Positions 8,715-18,654 of a stretch of 64,000 bases of DNA are shown piece by piece. Location: positions 868,001 through 932,000 of the forward strand of contig OZ037854.1 of the NCBI GenBank assembly GCA_964035575.1, in the 5' to 3' direction. Below the pieces are notes generated by a model. It was not told the DNA's origin and did no database searches. It saw nothing but the letters and a program-made list of their open reading frames with translations. Made by a program: the position numbers and the translations under genes. The DNA is from Rhynchopus sp. YZ270_cl-10. Its lineage: Eukaryota; Euglenozoa; Diplonemea; Diplonemida; Diplonemidae. The stretch's first letter is position 1; each line of letters begins with the position of its first letter.

Positions 8715-11567
8715 ATGTACGATGTCCCCCCCCTCCCCCTCCTCCTCTTCCTCGCCCTGCTCCCCCAGCTTGGAGCGTTGCAGTGTGGGGAGGGTGAGCA
8801 GTACTGTGCAGCGTCGGATGCGTGCTGGCCCATGGACACGACGGATGCACGGTACTATGGGGGCGGGTATGACGCGGTGATAGAAAAGTACTATGCAACG
8901 CATCCTCTGGGCAGCATTTTGGGGGCGCAGGGAATGCCCTTCCATGGGGACGGTATTCTCCGGTCTATGTGTTCCATGGCCTGCAACGAAGTGGGGAAAT
9001 TTTCCTGTGCTGGGCAAGACTGCATCGACATCAACACCTGCAAGAGCAGCACCGCTGTCGTAAGCACAACCCTATCCAAAGCGCTCTCAGACAGCCTCCA
9101 CGTCGCTGAGGTCAGGTCCTTCTTGGTGTGGCCCTCGTCGAAACCCATACCACACCACTTCCTTGGCCTCAACCGGAGCGCTGTGGTGATAACGTTGTTG
9201 GGAAAGCAGCTTACGAAGGCACAACATCTCGCCTACTTCGACATGCTTGTGCGTCTTTTCGCGGCGAAGTTTACTCATGTAGAGTGGCACGCAACGTTTG
9301 TTCCGGTGCTGCATCCTGGAGAGTGGGAAGACCCTGCAGGGAATGTGAAACGACCCGAGGCAGAAGTGACACACATCGACCTTATTAAGGGCTGGCAGTG
9401 CAGTGATGACATGTACAACGAACTGCTGTTTAGTAGCTGTGAAATAATCCTGCCGCTTGGGTGTTCTGCGTCACCACCACAGAACGTCATAGAGCAGACA
9501 GTGTCCCCCAACACAACTGTGGGGGACATCTGCAAAGTCTCCTGCGGCATGTGTCCCGAAGGGGAGGTCGTCAGCACGCCCCCTTCACGTGACGTCTGTG
9601 CCGACACATCAGAGGTCTCCCTCTGCATGCACCTGCTGCGGAGGTATTGCGGGAACATTGATGTCATCCCGGATGTGTGCAGCAAGGTTCTCTACTGCCC
9701 TGAAGTGCGTGAAGTGCGAGCATTGCCATGTGGCATAGTGTGCAAACCAGGGGAAGGGAGGACGTGTGAGGAGGGTATCTTCGCAGCGCAGCAGACAGAT
9801 GACGGGTACGTCTTCTGTGTGGACGTGTTGACCGGTGAAGAGCTCGCAGACACACGTGTGCCATCTGAACGTAGGGAGGAGTTGAGTTGTGCGGTGCCCA
9901 AAGGCAAAACAAAAGGCGGCATATGGAACGTCCCCTCCTGGATGCGCGTGGCACATTCCCGCATCATGACACGCACAGCGACAGTGGCACACTTCCACGC
10001 AGGCAAGGCACGCTCCCGTGCACTACGAGGGCTTCTCATCAAGGCAGTGCCTGAGGCGGAGTTCACATTCACACGTGACAACAGGACAGGTGCGAGTGTG
10101 GTGACAGCATCGCCGTCTGTGGCGAAGTTGCTGCAACAGCAACGGGAAAATCCACACAGCAACTTCGACGTGCTGGGGTTTGCAGCCGCAATGGAGGTGG
10201 AGCGTGGTGTGGCAGGATTCTTGCGTGCGTCGCTGGACACCCCGTTCACAATAGAGTCTGCAATGGAGTTGGCGCTGTACGAACCTGAACGGCGATTAGA
10301 CACACTGCGTGAAGACACAGCTGTGGCTGAGATACCTGGGAAGGTTGTTGTTACCTTTCGCTTGGCAAAGAAGATGCGCGAGAACGTCACGCACATATCA
10401 GTGGCGTTCCAGAATGGGTTTGAACAGGAACAGCCAAAAGGGGGCTTCTACTGGGGACTGTACGCACAGCGCATGGACGGGAAGTGTCCTATTCCTGACG
10501 ACGCTGTCTTTGATCCTACAGGTGTGGGGATGCAGCCTGACTGCCTTGTGGGTGACCCAGCGGCGCGTTCGTGGTCTTGCCGTTTGGGGGACCTGACACG
10601 GAAACTTGGGAAGTTGCAACACAACGCAACGTTTGTTGAGAGTAAGATCACTCTTTCTGGGCAGGGTTCTGTGTTGGGGACTGTGCTTGTGGTGCGTGGA
10701 CATGGCTGGACGCACTGTGCACTGCTGACGGCACCTACTGAAGTGGGTGGGACTGCACTTGTGGCAGACTTCTCACACGAAACAACACAGACGTCGGGAG
10801 TGGAGCTGAGTGGCTCTGTGAACATCTGGCAGAAGGGCCCGTGGGAGGACACCCTGATCAGTGCGTCCCTGCGTGCTGGGGAGGAGCTGAGGAATGTGTC
10901 CTTCCACATCTCGTCAAAGCGTCTTGAGGAGTACCCTGAGGGGTGTGCTGCAGGCTACACACCCGACACAGACCTCTACGACCCCTTTGCTGTGGTGCTG
11001 GCCACTCTTGGCAGGAGTGTACCACGTTCGTCACCTTCGGAGTGCCTTGCAATGGACGGGCCCTCAGACAGTATTTGGGGAACTTCTTTTTCTGATTACG
11101 TGCATTACGAGTACCGCTGTCCTTTGGGCGATCTGACGCCACACATGCGTGCAGCATATATAGCGACGAAGGCAAGCAACCCAGCGAACAGCAACGCCAC
11201 ACCTGTGGTGTACAACTATACTGTGTCGCACACGTATCTGAACGTTGCGGGTACACCTGGTGCACTTCGGCCAAACTCTGAACTGTTCAGAGGTGGGCAC
11301 ACACTTGTGCTGCTGCGTGAGGGTAAGGTGCTTGCGTGTGCAGAGCTGCAGGGGAAGGGTCCTTCCGACCACAGCACAGCTGCAGCAGAGGCACGACCGA
11401 CAACACCCACAGCAGACGCTGGCATGAGTGTGTTGGCGATGTGTCTTGTTGTGGCTGGGGCTTTGTTTGTCGCTGTTCTTGTGGGGTATGTGGTTGGGGT
11501 GAGGTGGTATATACCAACACCAACGCGTGTAGATTGCGAAGGCAAAGACGTTGAGGACGATATGTGA
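8715..11567 (+). CDS. Tandem surface membrane protein, copy 2
   Basis: Intronless, 950 residues, same design as copy 1: signal peptide (MYDVPPLPLLLFLALLPQLG), Cys-containing ectodomain, one C-terminal membrane helix, short tail ending EDDM. It is almost identical to copy 3 along most of its length, but differs in clustered patches: ILGAQGMPFHGDGI near residue 75, the strand around KVVVTFRLAKKMRENV, and GDPAARSWSCRLG. Its membrane-proximal tail (GVRWYIPTPTRVDCEGKD) is unlike both neighbours, whereas copies 1 and 3 share GMRCYTPTPTPGDGE there. The start is set at 8715 because the preceding in-frame codon is TTG and the signal peptide begins here. Function is unknown; secreted or surface location follows from the signal peptide and the anchor. 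Confidence 0.88.
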   Translation: MYDVPPLPLLLFLALLPQLGALQCGEGEQYCAASDACWPMDTTDARYYGGGYDAVIEKYYATHPLGSILGAQGMPFHGDGILRSMCSMACNEVGKFSCAGQDCIDINTCKSSTAVVSTTLSKALSDSLHVAEVRSFLVWPSSKPIPHHFLGLNRSAVVITLLGKQLTKAQHLAYFDMLVRLFAAKFTHVEWHATFVPVLHPGEWEDPAGNVKRPEAEVTHIDLIKGWQCSDDMYNELLFSSCEIILPLGCSASPPQNVIEQTVSPNTTVGDICKVSCGMCPEGEVVSTPPSRDVCADTSEVSLCMHLLRRYCGNIDVIPDVCSKVLYCPEVREVRALPCGIVCKPGEGRTCEEGIFAAQQTDDGYVFCVDVLTGEELADTRVPSERREELSCAVPKGKTKGGIWNVPSWMRVAHSRIMTRTATVAHFHAGKARSRALRGLLIKAVPEAEFTFTRDNRTGASVVTASPSVAKLLQQQRENPHSNFDVLGFAAAMEVERGVAGFLRASLDTPFTIESAMELALYEPERRLDTLREDTAVAEIPGKVVVTFRLAKKMRENVTHISVAFQNGFEQEQPKGGFYWGLYAQRMDGKCPIPDDAVFDPTGVGMQPDCLVGDPAARSWSCRLGDLTRKLGKLQHNATFVESKITLSGQGSVLGTVLVVRGHGWTHCALLTAPTEVGGTALVADFSHETTQTSGVELSGSVNIWQKGPWEDTLISASLRAGEELRNVSFHISSKRLEEYPEGCAAGYTPDTDLYDPFAVVLATLGRSVPRSSPSECLAMDGPSDSIWGTSFSDYVHYEYRCPLGDLTPHMRAAYIATKASNPANSNATPVVYNYTVSHTYLNVAGTPGALRPNSELFRGGHTLVLLREGKVLACAELQGKGPSDHSTAAAEARPTTPTADAGMSVLAMCLVVAGALFVAVLVGYVVGVRWYIPTPTRVDCEGKDVEDDM

Positions 11568-12037
11568 TTTGAACTGCACAACAACGCGGATGTACTAATC
11601 TTTCTCACCTCTGCATCAGAAACCCCAACAGCTAAACCCTAAAACAAAAAATGTGCCGCCTACAGGCCTGTTTGCTTTCGGTTTTACCTTCCTGGCAGAG
11701 ATACAGGGGACACCTGACTACATTATGAGGGTTGGAAGACGGAGGAGATCTGAAACGTTGCAGGCCGTGGCTTCGCTTGAACTGCTAAAACTAAAAAAGG
11801 TTGACTCACCCGACCCCCTGATCATAGCATCGAATCTAAAGAAAGAATATTCTTTATTTCTCGCATAAGGATGTGACCCTGGTCGCCATCCTATCTCTGC
11901 TTGATACTCTATGTGCAATATTACAAAAACAAAGAGAAAGCGCCCTCTTTTCTCATTCCACCCCAAGCACCACCCCTTCCCACACAACAACCCTCTCCAG
12001 ACACAACCCCCGTACCCCACCCCTCACTGATGCATTG
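11568..12037. other. Spacer between surface-protein copies 2 and 3
   Basis: Contains the duplicated block also present at about 8385-8714. A frame runs open from this spacer into copy 3 (from 11873), but the sequence before 12038 equals non-coding leader in the other two copies, so it is treated as 5' untranslated. Confidence 0.65.
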
Positions 12038-14890
12038 ATGTACGATGTCCCCCTCCTCCTCCTCCTCCTCGCCCTGCTCCCCCAGCTTGGAGCGTTGCAG
12101 TGTGGGGAGGGTGAGCAGTACTGTGCAGCGTCGGATGCGTGCTGGCCCATGGACACGACGGATGCACGGTACTATGGGGGCGGGTATGACGCGGTGATAG
12201 AAAAGTACTACGCAACGCATCCTCTGGGCAGCATTTGGGAGGCGGGGGGGCTACCTTTCCATGGGGACCGTGTTCTCCGGTCTATGTGTTCCATGGCCTG
12301 CAACGAAGTGGGGAAATTTCCCTGTGCTGGGCAAGACTGCATCGACATCAACACCTGCAAGAGCAGCACCGCTGTCGTAAGCACAACCCTATCCAAAGCG
12401 CTCTCAGCCAACCTCCACGTCGCTGAGGCAAGGTCCTTCTTGGTGTGGCCCTCGTCGAAACCCATACCACACCACTTCCTTGGCCTCAACCGGAGCGCTG
12501 TGGTGATAACGTTGTTGGGAAAGCAGCTTACGAAGGCACAACATCTCGCCTACTTCGACATGCTTGTGCGTCTTTTCGCGGCGAAGTTTACTCATGTAGA
12601 GTGGCACGCAACGTTTGTTCCGGTGCTGCATCCTGGAGAGTGGGAAGACCCTGCAGGGAATGTGGAACGACCCGAAGCAGAAGTGACACACATCGACCTT
12701 ATTAAGGGCTGGCAGTGCAGTGATGACATGTACAACGAACTGCTGTTTAGTAGCTGTGAAATAATCCTGCCGCTTGGGTGTTCTGCGTCGCCACCACAGA
12801 ACGTCATAGAGCAGACAGTGTCCCCCAACACAACTGTGGGGGACATCTGCAAAGTCTCCTGCGGCATGTGTCCCGAAGGGGAGGTCGTCAGCACGCCCCC
12901 TTCACGTGACGTCTGTGCCGACACATCAGAGGTCTCCCTCTGCATGCACCTGCTGCGGAGGTATTGCGGGAACATTGATGTCATCCCGGATGTGTGCAGC
13001 AAGGTTCTCTACTGCCCTGAAGTGCGTGAAGTGCGAGCATTGCCATGTGGCATAGTGTGCAAACCAGGGGAAGGGAGGACGTGTGAGGAGGGTATCTTCG
13101 CAGCGCAGCAGACAGATGACGGGTACGTCTTCTGTGTGGACGTGTTGACCGGTGAAGAGCTCGCAGACACACGTGTGCCATCTGAACGTAGGGAGGAGTT
13201 GAGTTGTGCGGTGCCCAAAGGCAAAATAAAAGGAAGAGCATGGAACGTCCCCTCCTGGATGCGCGTGGCACATTCCCGCATCATGACACGCACAGCGACA
13301 GTGGCACACTTCCACGCAGGCAAGGCACGCTCCCGTGCACTACGAGGGCTTCTCATCAAGGCAGTGCCTGAGGCGGAGTTCACATTCACACGTGACAACA
13401 GGACAGGTGCGAGTGTGGTGACAGCATCGCCGTCTGTGGCGAAGTTGCTGCAACAGCAACGGGAAAAGCCGCACAGCAACTTCGACGTGCTGGGGTTTGC
13501 AGCCGCAATGGAGGTGGAGCGTGGTGTGGCAGGCTTCTTGCGTGCGTCGCTGGACACCCCGTTCACAATAGAGTCTGCAATGGAGTTGGCGCTGTACGAA
13601 CCTGAACGGCGATTAGACACACTGCTTGAAAACACAGCTGTGGCTGAGATACCTGGGGAGATTGTTGTCACGTTTCGCTGGGCACAGAAGCTGGAGATAC
13701 GCAAGAACCTCGCACACATATCAGTGGCGTTCCTGAATGGGTTTGAACAGGAACAGCCAAAAGGGGGCTTCTACTGGGGACTGTACGCACAGCGCATGGA
13801 CGGGAAGTGTCCTATTCCTGACGACGCTGTCTTTGATCCTACAGGTGTGGGGATGCAGCCTGACTGCCTTGTGGGGTCCTCAACGACACGCACGTTGTAT
13901 TGCCGTTTGGGGGACCTGACACGGAAACTTGGGAAGTTGCAACACAACACAACGTTTTTTGACAGTAAGATCAGTCTTTCTGGGCAGGGTTCTGTGTTGG
14001 GGACTGTGCTTGTGGTGCGTGGACATGGCTGGACACACTGTGCACTGCTGACGGCACCTACTGAAGTGGGTGGGACTGCACTTGTGGCAGACTTCTCACA
14101 CGAAACAACACAGACGTCGGGAGTGGAGCTGAGTGGCTCTGTGAACATCTGGCAGAAGGGCCCGTGGGAGGACACCCTGATCAGTGCGTCCCTGCGTGCT
14201 GGGGAGGAGCTGAGGAATGTGTCCTTCCACATCTCGTCAAAGCGTCTTGAGGAGTACCCTGAGGGGTGTGCTGCAGGCTACACACCCGACACAGACCTCT
14301 ACGACCCCTTTGCTGTGGTGCTGGCCACTCTTGGCAGGAGTGTGCCACGTTCGTCACCTTCGGAGTGCCTTGCACAGGACGGGCCCTCAGACAGTATTTG
14401 GGGAACTTCTTTTTCTGATTACGTGCATTACGAGTACCGCTGTCCTTTGGGCGATCTGACGCCACACATGCGTGCAGCATATATAGCGACGAAGGCAAGC
14501 AACCCAGCGAACAGCAACGCCACACCTGTGGTGTACAACTATACTGTGTCGCACACGTATCTGAACGTTGCGGGCACACCTGGTGCACTTCGGCCAAACT
14601 CTGAACTGTTCAGAGGTGGGCACACACTTGTGCTGCTGCGTGAGGGTAAGGTGCTTGCGTGTGCAGAGCTGCAGGGGAAGGGTCCTTCCGACCACAGCAC
14701 AGCTGCAGCAGAGGCACGACCGACAACACCCACAGCAGACGCTGGCATGAGTGTGTTGGCGATGTGTCTTGTTGTGGCTGGGGCTTTGTTTGTTGCTCTT
14801 CTTGTGGGGTATGTGATTGGGATGAGGTGTTATACACCAACACCAACGCCTGGCGATGGCGAAGCCAAAGATATTGAGGACGATATGTGA
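12038..14890 (+). CDS. Tandem surface membrane protein, copy 3
   Basis: Intronless, 950 residues. The ATG at 12038 is preferred over an in-frame ATG at 11873 because it starts the signal peptide exactly as in copies 1 and 2, and the upstream part is the shared leader. Layout: signal peptide, CGEGEQYCAASDACWPMDTT, Cys-rich N-terminal half (for example CMHLLRRYCGNIDVIPDVC), GEGRTCEEGIFAAQQTDDGY block, long Cys-poor middle, membrane helix (VLAMCLVVAGALFVALLVGY) and tail ending EDDM. Against copy 2 the clearest differences sit in three short clusters, including WAQKLEIRKNLAHISVAFLNG, which has two extra residues. Function unknown. Downstream similarity to copies 1 and 2 stops about 18 bases after the stop codon, marking the end of the duplicated unit. 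Confidence 0.88.
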   Translation: MYDVPLLLLLLALLPQLGALQCGEGEQYCAASDACWPMDTTDARYYGGGYDAVIEKYYATHPLGSIWEAGGLPFHGDRVLRSMCSMACNEVGKFPCAGQDCIDINTCKSSTAVVSTTLSKALSANLHVAEARSFLVWPSSKPIPHHFLGLNRSAVVITLLGKQLTKAQHLAYFDMLVRLFAAKFTHVEWHATFVPVLHPGEWEDPAGNVERPEAEVTHIDLIKGWQCSDDMYNELLFSSCEIILPLGCSASPPQNVIEQTVSPNTTVGDICKVSCGMCPEGEVVSTPPSRDVCADTSEVSLCMHLLRRYCGNIDVIPDVCSKVLYCPEVREVRALPCGIVCKPGEGRTCEEGIFAAQQTDDGYVFCVDVLTGEELADTRVPSERREELSCAVPKGKIKGRAWNVPSWMRVAHSRIMTRTATVAHFHAGKARSRALRGLLIKAVPEAEFTFTRDNRTGASVVTASPSVAKLLQQQREKPHSNFDVLGFAAAMEVERGVAGFLRASLDTPFTIESAMELALYEPERRLDTLLENTAVAEIPGEIVVTFRWAQKLEIRKNLAHISVAFLNGFEQEQPKGGFYWGLYAQRMDGKCPIPDDAVFDPTGVGMQPDCLVGSSTTRTLYCRLGDLTRKLGKLQHNTTFFDSKISLSGQGSVLGTVLVVRGHGWTHCALLTAPTEVGGTALVADFSHETTQTSGVELSGSVNIWQKGPWEDTLISASLRAGEELRNVSFHISSKRLEEYPEGCAAGYTPDTDLYDPFAVVLATLGRSVPRSSPSECLAQDGPSDSIWGTSFSDYVHYEYRCPLGDLTPHMRAAYIATKASNPANSNATPVVYNYTVSHTYLNVAGTPGALRPNSELFRGGHTLVLLREGKVLACAELQGKGPSDHSTAAAEARPTTPTADAGMSVLAMCLVVAGALFVALLVGYVIGMRCYTPTPTPGDGEAKDIEDDM

Positions 14891-15747
14891 TTTGAACTGC
14901 AGACCGCAATAGTTTATTTGTTCCGTTTTTGTTGTAATATACTTGCATGCTGCTGCAAGAACATAGCCTGAGAGAGAATGCGTCATTGCACCGTTCATTG
15001 CTCGGTTAGTGTCTGATCTGTTGTGTTTATTATTTTTATTTTCTTTTTGATTCGAACGGAGTTGCGTCATCAGAAATGATGAAATACGTAGGCTTCACGC
15101 AAAAGGTGTTGGGGGTCGCGTCTCCTCCGGATCTACGTGACGCCCCTACTTGCACCATCAGTGAAACCTAACAGCGGGTGACCGTCCTTGAAGGCTCGAG
15201 GCTCTCCCTGCTCTCCCTCTCCAGCACAAAAGTTGTGACAAACAAAAAAATTGGTTATAGACCACAGTTTCTTAACTGCCTCATCCCCGCCACGCTCTTC
15301 AGGGAATTGTGTGGTGTGTCTTTTAGTAGTTCCTAGCCTTTGCAAAAAGAATAAAAGTATTTGCCGAAAAAACAGCCGACTGGGGTTGTAACATTGACCC
15401 TTACCCCCCCTACATTAATTTCAATACACGACGGTGAAGTAATGGGTAGTACATTATGGTATTACATTATGTAATGTTACATGCCACCACCACCGCCTGA
15501 TTTTGCCTGAAATTCGGTGGAATTTGGTGTAAACTAAACCATCAAAACTCATTCATTGATCCCTACGACAATGAACAGCCCCACCTCCCCTCGTAGTGGC
15601 TCTATGATGGGCAATCATACAACCACCACCCAACCGCACCACATCAACCTCCTATAGGAAACACACACGGGCAAACCCACACTATAACCCCCCCTTCCCC
15701 CTTTTAAGCACCTAGGGTTTCATCGTACCCCTTCGAAACTGTACACC
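14891..15747. other. Intergenic region with a partial fold-back repeat
   Basis: No gene is supported. A half-element near 15497-15535 (CGCCTGATTTTGCCTGAAAT) matches one end of the miniature elements at 31808 and 37965. A short palindromic stretch ACATTATGTAATGT lies near 15466-15479. Confidence 0.55.
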
Positions 15748-17055
15748 ATGACCGATGCGTTGATAGCATTGACATCAGGGCAGTCCGCCATTGCAGAGGT
15801 GCTAGGGAGACGGCCGATTACAACGAAAGAGGTGGTGCAGATCGACCACAGCGACGACGACTTTGTGTGTGGTGACATCATGGTGACTGCTGATGGGGTC
15901 ATGAAGAGGAAGGTGCGGAGACAACGCCCGAAGAGGCGCGAGGTGGAGGAGGAGGCGGATGTGGGTGCAGAGGTCGAGGTGTGCAGCCAGTACCCCACGG
16001 CGGAGATGGGCATCCATGGGAGGGGGGTGAACCGCCGGAAGGCCTCAGAGGCAGTCGACACAACCGCTTCCCTAGGCACGGTACAGAAAGACTTCGCCCA
16101 CGCCCTCCTCATCATGCCACCCATAGACGTTTGGGGTCCCATCCAAGCCCTCCGCCGAGCGCACGACCCATCCTACGAACGGTGGATGCCGCACATCAAC
16201 ATGGTCTGGCCCTTCACCAAACACAACCACCCCGCATGCAAACGGGCCCTCGAAGAACAGTTGGCACACATTGCGCCGTTTGAGGTGTGATTTTTTTAGT
16301 TTTTTTGTGGATCCACAACCTTTTTTGTGCAGATATGTCTGAACGAATTGGGCACCTTCGGCAAGAGGAAGGGGGACGTGATATTCCTACAGCCCACCAC
16401 GCGCGATGGGGGTGAGATCCCGCAGCTGAAGGAGCTTCGTGAGGTATTTTTATTCCTTTTTCACTCTTCCCACACTGTTTTTGGTCTCACCATGATTTGC
16501 ACTGTACTTATTATACCTACACCACCTTGCCGTCACAGTTAATGATCGCACGCTTCCCGGACCTAGCCTCAGAAGAGCCATTCCTCCCACACCTCACCGT
16601 GGGCAAGCTAGAAGCGGCCAAGTTTGCGAGCCTTCTGGAGGAGGTCAACTGGCAGCCGCTGAGCTTCATAGTATCGGTATGTTTGGGGTGGTTGTTTTTT
16701 CTTGCTGGGGAAATGACATCATCCCTGACAACAAACTTGTAGAAGCCAGCGCAGCTGTTCCGCGATAACGAATATGATAAGGTGACTAAGCACGAGAGGC
16801 TTAGGGTCATCTTATAAACTTTTCTCTTTTTCTTTATACGGAGCACTCACATCCCACCCTTTGCATGAACTCGACTGAGATGCGTTTAAGCACGTTGCAA
16901 CCATTTTTAATTTACAATACTCCAAATATGGGATATTAAGGTTTGTTTACTCATCTTCTGCCAACACCACACAGGAAGTCTACATAGCCAGCAGACCAGA
17001 TGCAACAACAGCGTTTACGATACAGGAGGCTGTCCCGCTAGGCTCAGCATTGTGA
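15748..17055 (+). CDS. 2H phosphoesterase / 2'-5' RNA ligase-like protein
   Basis: Five exons: 15748-16284, 16333-16443, 16539-16676, 16743-16781, 16975-17055; all introns are phase 0 and the product is 315 residues. The first part is charged (KRKVRRQRPKRREVEEEAD) and looks disordered. The catalytic fold follows: ALRRAHDPSYERWMPHINMV ending WPF carries the first histidine motif, and FLPHLTVGKLEAAKF carries the second (HLT). Two such His motifs define the 2H phosphoesterase superfamily, which acts on cyclic phosphates of RNA or nucleotides; the closest flavour is the AKAP7/LigT-like group with W-x-PHIN and PF. The substrate is unknown. The last intron opens with GTGACTAAG, which is itself the start of a hairpin-family element. 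The gene is directly followed by a degenerate relative. Confidence 0.8.
16782..16832 (+). repeat. Hairpin-family element forming the start of an intron
   Basis: CTAAGC (16786-16791) pairs with GCTTAG (16799-16804) around loop ACGAGAG; the tail reads TCATCTTATAAACTTTTC. The element starts exactly at the GT of the last intron of the 2H gene. Confidence 0.8.
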
Positions 17056-17755
17056 AAATGTATCACGCTTATGCCCTTAACACGACACCTCATTCGAAAG
17101 TAAGCTTTTTCCTTTTGCTTTTTTTCTGGGGACTTTTCCAGCAAACGTTTCTGTTAAACCTTTTTAGTTTTTTTTTTACGCCCCGATTCTCTTTCTGAAG
17201 GGTAACGAAGCCAAGACTTATCTGACCAAACATTTTTATTTTCTAACCTACACAAGTCCACGGTTTTTCCGATGGCTGACTGTACACACTAAATGGGGAG
17301 CAAAGGGGGGAAACCAGCACCGTTCTTCGGTGACTAAGCACGAGAGGCTTAGGTTCATCTTATAAACGTTTCTTATTTTCCCCTCGATATATCCTCCCCC
17401 CCCCACCTCAACAGTCAGTCTCGATCGTGGCAATGGCAAACCCTTTTAAAACGGGCAAAAAAAAAATTGCGGATTTACAAAAAAAAGTTCTCTTTATCTT
17501 TATCACTCATTAAAAAAATCTAAACATCACTTTCCACACTACCAGGGATCGAGGGAGAAAGAAACTGAGAGAAACGTACACTCTACACTAAAATCCACTA
17601 ATTGAAGGCATTTTCCCTTTTTTTATTTTTCTTGTTCTTTTTGTTTTCTCAAAAAAAGAGTGGTACAAGCAGATTAGCAAATCTGCGATCATCGCATTAC
17701 TCCCTCCCAAACCTTCCTTTTTTTTTTTTTTTGTGTTGACACAAATAGGGGGAAA
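17056..17755. other. Spacer between the two 2H-like genes
   Basis: No gene is seen. It contains a hairpin-family element at 17330-17380, and A/T runs with a T-tract just before the next ATG. Confidence 0.6.
17330..17380 (+). repeat. Hairpin-family element
   Basis: Same stem and loop as the intronic copy at 16782 (CTAAGC / ACGAGAG / GCTTAG), tail TTCATCTTATAAACGTTTC. It lies 275 bp after the 2H gene's stop. Confidence 0.8.
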
Positions 17756-18594
17756 ATGATAAACCCCAAACGGTTGGTTGCAGACCTTGCAGGGAGAGTG
17801 TGTTACAATACTGCCTTGGTTGCGTCGCTGTCAGGGGGTGAGCATATTGCACAGATTGAGGGTCTTCGCGCAGAGCACAACGCAAAGGAAACGCCACCAC
17901 GCTGGCCTGTATGCGTGCCTCTTCTTTGGCCCTTCGTTCCCTGCTCTTCCGAAGTGGTTGAACGGTTGGAGCGAACTGCATCTCGACTTCGCCCTGTAAA
18001 AGTCACCCTTGCATCACCAGCATACCCACACAGCAGACAGATTAAAGGGAAGAGCCTTCTGTACCTCCCGGTGAAGGGTGTGGAGTCGTCGTTGTTCCGT
18101 AAGAGGGTGGAGGAAGGTGCGGGGACGGATCCGTTGTTGCGGATGAGGGCGCGTCTGGTGGGGGTGTTTCCGGAGGTGAGTGTGCGTGGGGATGGGGGCG
18201 ATGATTCTTACAAGGCGCAAGTGAACCTTGGCATGGTAGAAAGACATAGCATACAGTACGTCGCCCGCGACATCCCTTGGGAGCCGAAAGAGGTGACAGT
18301 AGAGGTATGTGTGGTTTTGAGTGTGAAGGGAGGGGGGGTAATAGAGGGGGAGGTTTTATCTTCTCGTTGATTGTTTTTTTTTTTTTTTCTTCATCCGGAT
18401 GGCTGGCATCGTGCGTGGGTCAGTCGGAGGTGCCTGCATTAATAACTTCATTTTTTTTCTCGTGTTTTACGTCTTTTATTGATCAAAAATAAACGCATTT
18501 TTTCTCCCCACAGGAGCTGCTAGTATTGCAACGGGAGTCTTCAGAAGCACCGTTTGAGACGAAGCTGCGGATTACACTTGGTTCGTTGCGGTGA
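17756..18594 (+). CDS. Degenerate 2H-like paralogue lacking catalytic histidines
   Basis: Two exons, 17756-18304 and 18514-18594, phase 0 intron, 209 residues. The segment HIAQIEGLRAEHNAKETPPR followed by WPVCVPLLWPF aligns with the neighbour's ALRRAHDPSYERWMPHINMVWPF, but the histidine-bearing triplet PHIN is replaced by VCVP. The place of the second motif is taken by YKAQVNLGMV, where the neighbour has HLTVGKL. Both catalytic histidines therefore appear lost, while the surrounding pattern (R..H, W, PF) is kept. A binding or regulatory role on RNA or nucleotides is possible, or the gene may be decaying; the intact frame and clean splice sites favour a working protein. The relationship is inferred from motifs only and the second-motif alignment is weak. 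Confidence 0.6.
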
Positions 18595-18654
18595 TAGTCT
18601 TTTCTTTTTTTTTTCTTTTTTTTTCTTTGCGGGAAATTGGGTGTTTTGATATTA

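Noticed and set aside
11873-12037. 55-residue N-terminal extension of surface copy 3
   Set aside because: The same DNA is non-coding leader in the sister copies, and the signal peptide starts at 12038.
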